This document shows positions 6,642 through 11,224 of a DNA stretch of 11,224 bases, one piece after another. The notes below the pieces were generated by a model. That model saw only the letters and a list, made by a program, of their open reading frames with translations, searched no databases and was not told where the DNA came from. The stretch comes from CAYTWW01 sp043801855 (GTDB lineage: Archaea > Nanobdellota > Nanobdellia > Woesearchaeales > GW2011-AR15). The translations under genes and the position numbers were made by a program. Every line of letters starts with the position of its first letter. Within the stretch, counting starts at the first letter, position 1. The stretch spans positions 1 to 11,224 of the forward strand of contig JAZDLQ010000081.1 of the NCBI GenBank assembly GCA_043801855.1, in the 5' to 3' direction.

Positions 6642-6938
6642 ATGGCGTTTTGTGTTCTTGGACTTGGTGTTTCAACTATAGATTATATTGCTTTTGTTGA
6701 TAGGTTTCCTTCTCCTGATGAAAAATTAAGAATAAGCGAACTATGTATTGATGGAGGAGGCAACTGCGCAAATACTTTATCTGGACTAAAAAAACTTGGA
6801 ATAAATACAAAAATTATTACAGCAGTAGGTAATGATAGGTTTGCTCTTGAAATAATAGACACATTGGAAAAAGAGGGAATAGATATAAATAATATTACTA
6901 AAAAAAACACTTGTTCTCCTTTTTCTTTATTATTGTAG
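6642..6938 (+). CDS. PfkB-family carbohydrate kinase, N-terminal part (frameshifted)
   Basis: These 98 codons encode the N-terminal part of a ribokinase/PfkB-type sugar kinase: CVLGLGVSTIDYIAFVDRFP is the first strand and sugar-site region (Asp of STIDY), and IDGGGNCANTLSGLKKLG (residues about 36-53) is PfkB signature 1, the GG-x-x-x-N sugar-binding motif. ITAVGNDRFA and the LEKEGID helix follow in normal order. The frame then stops at TAG 6936-6938 after TCSPFS, just where family members continue with a strand ending in IIVD. That strand is found intact in the next reading frame (-1), overlapping from 6911. Restoring one T in the T-rich run 6920-6928 would join the two into one protein of about 301 residues, normal for the family. 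So this is either a real one-base deletion, a sequencing or assembly error, or ribosomal frameshifting. Confidence 0.8.
   Translation: MAFCVLGLGVSTIDYIAFVDRFPSPDEKLRISELCIDGGGNCANTLSGLKKLGINTKIITAVGNDRFALEIIDTLEKEGIDINNITKKNTCSPFSLLL
6902..6908 (+). other. A-AAA-AAC slippery heptamer just before the pfkB frame change
   Basis: In the upstream frame the codons AAA (6903-6905) and AAC (6906-6908) are preceded by A, which makes the canonical -1 slippery sequence A AAA AAC. The frame needed downstream is exactly -1 and stays open from here. A slip would replace the residues NTCSPFS with a different short run before rejoining IIVD. No stimulatory structure is obvious, and the family-like TCSPFS in the original frame argues that the true break lies further on. 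Confidence 0.3.
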
Positions 6939-7546
6939 ATAAAAATACAAATTCAAGAACGATTCTCCATAGATCTGGCCCATCATATGATGAAATACTC
7001 GATTTTAGTGAGAGAGTTGTCGAAAATGTAGATCTTGTCTTTCTTGACGGGAGGTTCCATAACAGCGCGCTTAAACTAGCAAAATATGCACATGCAAAAA
7101 ATATACCTGTGTTTGTTGACGCAGAAAAAGAAGAGCATTTTGTGCAAGATCTTTTTCCTTATGCTAATATAATTAAGACCTCAAAAAGATTTAGTCAGTC
7201 TTTTTATAAAAGCAATAACATTGAAAAAAATTTAAGAAAGATTATCTCAACAGGTGCAGTTGCAGCTATTACAACTCTAGGCCAAGATGGCTCGATACTA
7301 CTTACACATGAGGGATTAAGCAAGTTTGATGCTGCATCATGCAACTCAATTGATACAACTGGTGCAGGCGACGTCTTTAATGCAGGAATAATCTTTGGAT
7401 ACCTCAACAAGTGGAAATGGAATGACACAATGAATTTTGCTTCTAAAATATCTTCTATAAAATGCGAAAGTTTTGGCGCAAGAAAAGGACAACCTTATCT
7501 AAAAGATATGAGAGAATATTTTGTCAAATACAAACTAAAAATTTAA
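6911..7546 (+). CDS. PfkB-family carbohydrate kinase, C-terminal part (frameshifted)
   Basis: This part continues the preceding fragment in the -1 frame. The TTG at 6911 is only the first possible start inside the overlap and has no ribosome-binding site, so independent translation is doubtful. The homologous sequence begins at about 6926 with FIIVDKNTNSRTI. It carries the rest of the kinase: VDLVFLDGRFH, an AITTLGQDGS strand-turn and PfkB signature 2, DTTGAGDVFNAG (codons near 7351-7386), whose GAGD holds the catalytic base and anion hole. It ends in a FGARKGQP segment that lines the nucleotide site. With all hallmark residues present, the joined protein should phosphorylate a sugar or sugar-like alcohol with ATP. 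The substrate cannot be named; ribokinase-, fructokinase- and sulfofructose-kinase-like members all share these motifs. The PPi-PFK gene starts 113 bases downstream with its own promoter. Confidence 0.8.
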   Translation: MFSFFFIIVDKNTNSRTILHRSGPSYDEILDFSERVVENVDLVFLDGRFHNSALKLAKYAHAKNIPVFVDAEKEEHFVQDLFPYANIIKTSKRFSQSFYKSNNIEKNLRKIISTGAVAAITTLGQDGSILLTHEGLSKFDAASCNSIDTTGAGDVFNAGIIFGYLNKWKWNDTMNFASKISSIKCESFGARKGQPYLKDMREYFVKYKLKI

Positions 7547-7600
7547 TGAGCTTTATCTTAGTAAACAAATCCAAGAGATAGATAAATATTAGTCAACAGA

Positions 7601-7610
7601 TATATTTAAA
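7601..7610 (+). promoter_or_regulatory. TATA box for the PPi-PFK gene
   Basis: TATATTTAAA is a good archaeal TATA box. A start about 26 bases on, near 7632, would give a leader of about 28 bases that includes the strong ribosome-binding site. Confidence 0.55.
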
Positions 7611-7646
7611 AATAAAAACTTAGTTCAAAAATGTATTAAGAAAAAC

Positions 7647-7653
7647 GGAGGAG
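7647..7653 (+). promoter_or_regulatory. Strong Shine-Dalgarno GGAGGAG before the PPi-PFK gene
   Basis: GGAGGAG ends six bases before the ATG at 7660 and fixes the start codon. It is the strongest ribosome-binding site in the window, in contrast to the apparently leaderless neighbours, and suggests high expression of this enzyme. Confidence 0.8.
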
Positions 7654-7659
7654 ATTATT

Positions 7660-8811
7660 ATGAAAAGACTTGGTATTCTTACAGGTGGTGGAGATGTTCC
7701 TGGGCTTAACGCCGCAATAAAAATGGTGACTGAACTTGCAATTAGGGATGGCTATGAAGTATTTGGATTCAGAAAAGGGTGGCATGCCCCACTTAATCTC
7801 ATTCCAGAAGAAGGAGCAGATAATTCTCAATATGTTATCCCACTGACTATTGAAGTTGTAAGAAAAGTTTCAAGGTCAGGCGGAACATTTTTGCATTCAT
7901 CAAGGACAAATCCTGTTAATGTCTCAGAAAAAGATTGCCCTGCAAGATTTAAAGACAATGTAAAAGTATTTCCTGCTGACTTAACCAGCGAGGTCATTAA
8001 AAACCTCAATTTCATGAAGATTGAAACACTAGTCACCATAGGTGGTGATGATACACTTAGCTTTTCAGGAAGACTAAATAGAGAAGGATTTAAAGTTGTT
8101 GCAATCCCCAAAACAATGGATAATGATGTTGAAGGAACTGATTACTGCATCGGATTTGCAACTGCTGTCACCAGAGGTGTTGATTTAGTCACTGCATTCA
8201 GAACTCCTGTTGGCTCACATGAAAGAATAGGCATCATTGAAGTGATGGGGAGATATGCAGGATTTACATCATGGTATATTGGATATCTTGCTGAAATAGA
8301 TAGAGTTATTATACCTGAAGTTCCATTTAGCCAGCAAAGGCTTGCTGAATTTTTAAAACAGGATAGGCTTAAGAGCCCAAGCAAATACTCACTTGTTGTA
8401 ATTTCAGAAGGTGCAACAGAAGAAGGCGGTGACATAAGCAGCCATTCAAGTGAAAAAGATGCTTATGGACATAAGAAGCTTAGTGGAATTGGAGAGCGAA
8501 CTACCGATCATATCAAGAAGATTACCGGAGTTCATGTAATGTTCCAGAATCTTGGCTATTTACTAAGAAGTGGAGAGCCTGTTTCATTTGACAGAATGGT
8601 TGCAAAAACATATGGTATCTTAGCTTATCAACAAGTCAGAGCTGGAAACTTTGGAGTTATGACTGCAATCAGAGACGGCAAATACGGTTTAGTTGATTTA
8701 AATAAAATTTCAGGTAAATCAAGAAAACTTGATATTAAAAGGCTGTATCATGAACATGACTATAAGCCGGAGATTAAAGAAGTTTTAGGATTGCCTATGT
8801 TTGGGTACTGA
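7660..8811 (+). CDS. pfp: Pyrophosphate-dependent 6-phosphofructokinase (predicted)
   Basis: This 383-residue enzyme is expected to interconvert fructose 6-phosphate and fructose 1,6-bisphosphate. The N-terminal TGGGDVPGLN (8-17) is the phosphate-donor loop. GGDDT (128-132) has Asp where ATP-dependent enzymes have the second Gly of GGDGS, and PKTMDND (150-156) has Lys where ATP enzymes have Gly in PGTIDND. This Asp/Lys pair is the established signature of pyrophosphate use. MGRYAG (196-201) and SEGA (249-252) contact the sugar phosphate, and SFDRMVA (309-315) carries the Arg of the fructose-phosphate site. The length fits a short PFK of the group III/PPi type. A PPi enzyme is reversible, so it can serve glycolysis and gluconeogenesis and saves ATP. 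Donor specificity is a prediction; some PFKs with Asp at this site have mixed behaviour. The gene has its own TATA box, a strong Shine-Dalgarno and a 3' U-rich tract, so it looks monocistronic. Confidence 0.9.
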   Translation: MKRLGILTGGGDVPGLNAAIKMVTELAIRDGYEVFGFRKGWHAPLNLIPEEGADNSQYVIPLTIEVVRKVSRSGGTFLHSSRTNPVNVSEKDCPARFKDNVKVFPADLTSEVIKNLNFMKIETLVTIGGDDTLSFSGRLNREGFKVVAIPKTMDNDVEGTDYCIGFATAVTRGVDLVTAFRTPVGSHERIGIIEVMGRYAGFTSWYIGYLAEIDRVIIPEVPFSQQRLAEFLKQDRLKSPSKYSLVVISEGATEEGGDISSHSSEKDAYGHKKLSGIGERTTDHIKKITGVHVMFQNLGYLLRSGEPVSFDRMVAKTYGILAYQQVRAGNFGVMTAIRDGKYGLVDLNKISGKSRKLDIKRLYHEHDYKPEIKEVLGLPMFGY

Positions 8812-8827
8812 TTTTTTTATTTTTTTT
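8812..8827 (+). terminator. U-rich archaeal terminator after the PPi-PFK gene
   Basis: Sixteen bases, almost all T (two runs of seven or more T split by one A), follow directly after the stop codon. Archaeal RNA polymerase terminates at such U-rich tracts without needing a hairpin. Confidence 0.6.
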
Positions 8828-8829
8828 AA

Positions 8830-8845
8830 TTAACTGATTAGTTAA
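8830..8845. other. Small perfect stem-loop TTAACT-GATT-AGTTAA
   Basis: A six-base perfect stem with a four-base loop lies just after the U tract, between the ends of the converging PPi-PFK and FEN1 genes. It sits on the wrong side of the U tract for an intrinsic terminator of the + strand, and on the minus strand it is followed by A's. It may protect a 3' end or be chance. Confidence 0.3.
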
Positions 8846-8923
8846 GAAAATCATATTTGTAAAGATGTCGGCATTTTTTTATGTCCACCAAAATAGTTTC
8901 TTATTAAAAATATGAATAATAAT

Positions 8924-9949
8924 CTAAAACCATTCTCCTAATCCCTTCTGCGCCTGCTTTTTCACTTGCTTCTCAAGTGCAGCTTCAATTCTTTCGATAG
9001 AAAATCCGTGCCTAGTCACCAAAATATCAATTATTTTTTCCTTATCTATGCTTTTCCAATTTAAATTATAGTCGTCAGTTACCGGCATATTCTTTATCAG
9101 GTCAAATACTTCTTTCCAAGGATAATCAAAATGCTCACTCCACTTAGCCTCGCTAAACAAGGAATCAAAATCCTTGCTATATTTTTTTAATAAGATAAGT
9201 CCTTTTTTAGCGCCAATTCCTTTTATTCCGCCAATATTAAAGTCTGTTCCAACTAGCATAGACAGGGCAATTAACTGATCCTGATCGATTGAAAGCCTGT
9301 TTAATACATCAGCAAGAATTATTTCTTCAGGCAATATTTTTTCATAGCCAAATGTGCCTTTTATTTTTTTCCGCTCGCTTAATGTCAGGTTTTTTATTAT
9401 CCTTGATGCTCCAAAAACTAAGCTATCAGTATCCTGTGAAACTACTGCATAAAAATCGCCTTTTTTTGCCATGTAAGAGCACTGTGCTTCTGCTTCGCTC
9501 GGTGCCTGAATAACAGGAAGCCCCATAGCCAAAATCAGTTCTTTACTCTCTGCTATCATTTCAGTAGTAAGTTTGCCTGTTCTCTTTGCAAATTTCTGCA
9601 TTGATTCTATATCCTGCGCTTCTTTTGCAACCTCATAGTTTGCTATTGCCTCTTCTTTAAGATTTCTTCTTCTTTCCTGCTCTTTTTTCTTTAGTTCCGG
9701 AGCTTTGCCATCAAAGCAAAACGCTGGCTTCATTCCCTTTTCCATCATATTAATAGTCCTGAAAAACAGCCCGGATAAATGGCTTGTGACATTACCTTTG
9801 CTGTCCATCAAAGGAGTCCCATCCTGTTGTCTGATTGATGCAAGATATTGATATAAGGTATTATAAGAATCAATAACTAGTTTTTTTCCGGATAGGTTTT
9901 CCAGATTAATTTCAACAGGTGATAGCACTGGAGCAAGGTTAGTTCCCAT
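8924..9949 (-). CDS. fen: Flap endonuclease 1 (FEN1)
   Basis: This 341-residue structure-specific nuclease removes 5' flaps during Okazaki-fragment maturation and base-excision repair. The N domain (1-110) and I domain (110-250) are complete. The metal ligands visible are D27 (VIDSYN), D80 (FDGKAP), E152 and E154 (APSEAEAQ), D173 and D175 (SQDTDS) and D236 (GTDFN). The helical arch lies around the RRR-rich stretch at 90-130, and GIKGIGAKKG (241-250) is the helix-two-turn-helix DNA contact. The protein ends QKGLGEWF (334-341), an exact PIP box of form QxxLxxWF for PCNA binding, which marks it as the archaeal/eukaryotic type rather than a bacterial PolI exonuclease. The start MGTNLAPVL matches archaeal FEN1 N-termini. 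It has no Shine-Dalgarno, but a TATA-like TTTATTAA lies about 28 bases upstream. The upstream gene on the same strand is only 53 bases away, so co-transcription is also possible. Confidence 0.97.
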   Translation of the reverse strand: MGTNLAPVLSPVEINLENLSGKKLVIDSYNTLYQYLASIRQQDGTPLMDSKGNVTSHLSGLFFRTINMMEKGMKPAFCFDGKAPELKKKEQERRRNLKEEAIANYEVAKEAQDIESMQKFAKRTGKLTTEMIAESKELILAMGLPVIQAPSEAEAQCSYMAKKGDFYAVVSQDTDSLVFGASRIIKNLTLSERKKIKGTFGYEKILPEEIILADVLNRLSIDQDQLIALSMLVGTDFNIGGIKGIGAKKGLILLKKYSKDFDSLFSEAKWSEHFDYPWKEVFDLIKNMPVTDDYNLNWKSIDKEKIIDILVTRHGFSIERIEAALEKQVKKQAQKGLGEWF

Positions 9950-9973
9950 ATCTCATATAAAAAGGTGCGTTAA

Positions 9974-9981
9974 TTAATAAA
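9974..9981 (-). promoter_or_regulatory. TATA-like box TTTATTAA upstream of FEN1
   Basis: On the minus strand this eight-base AT box is centred 28 to 29 bases before the FEN1 ATG and shares TTTATTAAT with the box before trm5. It would give a leaderless or nearly leaderless mRNA, although FEN1 could also be read through from the gene 53 bases upstream. Confidence 0.35.
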
Positions 9982-10002
9982 ACTAGCCATAGTATTTTTA
10001 AT

Positions 10003-11040
10003 CTAAATTTTATTTACTGTAATATTTTTGAATTCTTTAGAAAGCATACTCTCTGTTTTTTTAGTAAGCTTGCCTGTTGTCACAAAAAGAATCGGAAGCT
10101 TTTTGTTTTCTCCAATTACATAGGCAGTGCTTAAGTCGCCCTCATTAATTGTTTTTTTATCCTTTGCACGACAGAAAAAATTCAGCCTTCCTGCTGCACT
10201 TGGAACTGTAATAATTAAGTCAATCTCTTTGGCCTTTTTAATAATAGAATATTCTATGATTTTAATTTCGTTCTTGTCAAAATGCCTTTTAATTTTAGTT
10301 AAAAAGGAATCATTAATATTATCTGCATTATCCTCTTCTTTTAGTTCTATTTGTATTTCTTTTTCGTGTTCTTTTTCATGTTTAACTGTTTCTTTTTTAT
10401 GCTCAGGCACTTCTTTTTTTTCAATAACAGGCTCTTTTATAATAGATGTTTTTTGCTCTTCTTTTTTAGTTTCTAATATAGCTGGCTTTGGCTGCTCAGC
10501 TAGCACTATTGTCTCTTCCTTTTTTTCAATTGTTTTTTCAGGAACATGCGCATTTATTGGCATTCCTCCTTTTGGCAACTCTTGCACTTCATCTTTCTGA
10601 GCAGATATTTTTTCCCTAATAGTGGCCTCTGCTTTTTCATTAGGCAGCAAAAACCAGCGCCAGAATATTATTTTATTATCTTTGATTGTCACTTCAACTG
10701 GCTTTGCGTAGTCTTTTATACCCCTTAGTGCAACTCTAGTCACTGGTTCGAGCACACTATCCTGCAAAATACCGTGTTGCTTTAATAAGTCATATGCCTT
10801 TTTTTCTTGATCATGAAGATTTTTGTAGAGTTCAGTTAGCTTAGATTCCTGGGTCGGAAGATAGTAAACAGGGCTTCCGCCAATCTTGACACTACTTATC
10901 CGCACCTGACCAGAGTCTTTAAGCTGGCTTAGGATTGCACCAATCAAAAAAGTGTCTCCACCAAGGAGCTTCATTATATCACGCGGTATAACAGGTCCTC
11001 TTTCTTTAATAATGTTTAGAACTGACACCTTGTCAAGCAT
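10003..11040 (-). CDS. Winged-helix protein with charged linker and C-terminal PD-(D/E)XK nuclease-like domain
   Basis: I do not recognise a named family for this 345-residue protein. Residues about 1-62 form a winged helix: helix (VSVLNIIKERG), DIMKLLGGDTFLIGAILSQLKDSGQVRIS as the recognition region, and a VYYL wing. Residues about 65-145 hold a second compact segment that could be part of the same DNA-binding unit. Residues about 150-240 are a low-complexity Lys/Glu-rich linker, probably disordered or coiled. Residues about 246-345 resemble an Mrr/restriction-endonuclease-like fold: IIEYSIIKKAKEIDLIITV with D274, then FFCRAKDKK with K293, then a GDLSTAY helix and an ILFVTTGKLTKK strand-helix. 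The expected acidic residue of (D/E)xK is Arg291, so catalysis is doubtful and a DNA- or RNA-binding role is equally possible. It lies just upstream of FEN1 on the same strand, hinting at a replication or repair link. A good TATA box sits 26 bases before the ATG. Confidence 0.8.
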   Translation of the reverse strand: MLDKVSVLNIIKERGPVIPRDIMKLLGGDTFLIGAILSQLKDSGQVRISSVKIGGSPVYYLPTQESKLTELYKNLHDQEKKAYDLLKQHGILQDSVLEPVTRVALRGIKDYAKPVEVTIKDNKIIFWRWFLLPNEKAEATIREKISAQKDEVQELPKGGMPINAHVPEKTIEKKEETIVLAEQPKPAILETKKEEQKTSIIKEPVIEKKEVPEHKKETVKHEKEHEKEIQIELKEEDNADNINDSFLTKIKRHFDKNEIKIIEYSIIKKAKEIDLIITVPSAAGRLNFFCRAKDKKTINEGDLSTAYVIGENKKLPILFVTTGKLTKKTESMLSKEFKNITVNKI

Positions 11041-11060
11041 GTTATTGTAATTTGAAAGTG

Positions 11061-11070
11061 ATTATATAAA
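11061..11070 (-). promoter_or_regulatory. TATA box of a leaderless promoter for the winged-helix gene
   Basis: On the minus strand the sequence is TTTATATAAT, close to the archaeal consensus, preceded by CATAACC. Its centre is 25 to 26 bases before the A of the ATG at 11040, so transcription should begin at the start codon itself. It also drives, potentially, the FEN1 gene behind. Confidence 0.65.
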
Positions 11071-11100
11071 GGTTATGGTGTACACGACTTTGCGCAGAAA

Positions 11101-11224
11101 TTAGTGTTGTTCATCCCAGAAGTCGAACTTAGCAGTAATGTTTTCTACATTTCCTAAATATCTGATTACTTTTTGATTTAATTTTCCGTTCTTATCATAT
11201 ACGCCTTTAACAATATAATAATAA
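11101..11224 (-). CDS. Unknown protein, last 40 residues (partial, enters from the right edge)
   Basis: On the minus strand an open frame comes in from the window edge and ends at TAA (11101-11103). It has no start here. It reads YYYIVKGVYDKNGKL followed by NQKVIRYLGNVENI and ends FDFWDEQH. The GK-x-x-QK-V-x-RYLG pattern is familiar from small uncharacterised archaeal proteins and from the N-terminal part of some IS4/IS1634-type transposases. Here it is at the C-terminus, which favours a small standalone protein or a truncated element. The stop lies 60 bases before the ATG of the winged-helix gene, whose own TATA box falls in that gap, so the two are probably transcribed separately. The composition and the sensible protein sequence support coding; the function is unknown. 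Confidence 0.55.
   Translation of the reverse strand, partial: YYYIVKGVYDKNGKLNQKVIRYLGNVENITAKFDFWDEQH

Noticed and set aside
8142..8435. Minus-strand open frames of about 95 codons at 7827-8111 and 8142-8435
   Set aside because: They are antisense to the conserved PPi-PFK coding sequence, whose motifs are unmistakable. No promoter or homology features were seen.
8864..8880. ATGTCGGCAT followed by a T run as a possible hairpin terminator
   Set aside because: The arms pair over only three bases and no stable stem can be drawn, so only the T-rich tract at 8812-8827 was kept as a terminator.
9955..9963. TTTTTATATGAG just before FEN1 as its TATA box
   Set aside because: It is only about 10 bases from the ATG, too close to place a transcription start upstream of the coding sequence; the box at 9974-9981 fits better.
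10127..10600. A 157-codon open frame on the + strand, Ser/Phe-rich
   Set aside because: It lies antisense to the Lys/Glu-rich linker of the winged-helix gene. Its composition is the mirror of that low-complexity coding, and it has no ribosome-binding site or domain.

Overview
The window (11,224 bases, AT-rich) looks like an archaeal chromosome segment, most likely from a DPANN-type archaeon (Woesearchaeota/Pacearchaeota-like); that lineage is an inference. The archaeal evidence is a FEN1 flap endonuclease ending in a PCNA-binding PIP box, a Trm5-type tRNA G37 methyltransferase, and several genes with a TATA-like box about 26 to 28 bases before the start codon and no Shine-Dalgarno, as expected for leaderless archaeal transcripts.

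Region A (1-5445, + strand) is an accessory locus of secreted modular proteins. It holds the 3' remnant of a GH26-like glycoside hydrolase, followed by two paralogous secreted serine hydrolases of the beta-lactamase/penicillin-binding-protein fold (SxxK, Tyr-Ser-Ser, HxG). Both hydrolases carry MopE-type calcium-binding-like motifs, and one has an extra InlB-like repeat. All three genes end in the same cassette of about 600 bases, a golvesin/Xly-type carbohydrate-binding-like domain followed by a type I dockerin. The three cassettes share exact DNA blocks of up to 56 bases in a mosaic pattern, suggesting recent duplication plus gene conversion or cassette swapping. Dockerins normally plug into cohesins, so the proteins may be subunits of an extracellular assembly whose scaffold is not in this window.

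Region B (5446-8830) holds metabolic and RNA-modification genes: trm5 on the minus strand, then a divergent PfkB-family sugar kinase split by a one-base frameshift, then a phosphofructokinase with the pyrophosphate-dependent signature (GGDDT and PKTMDND). The PfkB kinase and the PPi-PFK could both act on sugar phosphates.

Region C (8924-11224, minus strand) is informational: FEN1, an upstream gene encoding a winged-helix protein with a charged linker and a C-terminal nuclease-like domain, and the last 40 codons of a further gene entering from the right edge. No tRNA, rRNA, CRISPR array or complete insertion sequence was recognised, and no gene-free stretch exceeds about 160 bases.

The best candidate for something new is the archaeal dockerin cluster in Region A. 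It combines beta-lactamase-fold hydrolases and a glycosidase remnant on a shared, shuffling C-terminal targeting cassette.
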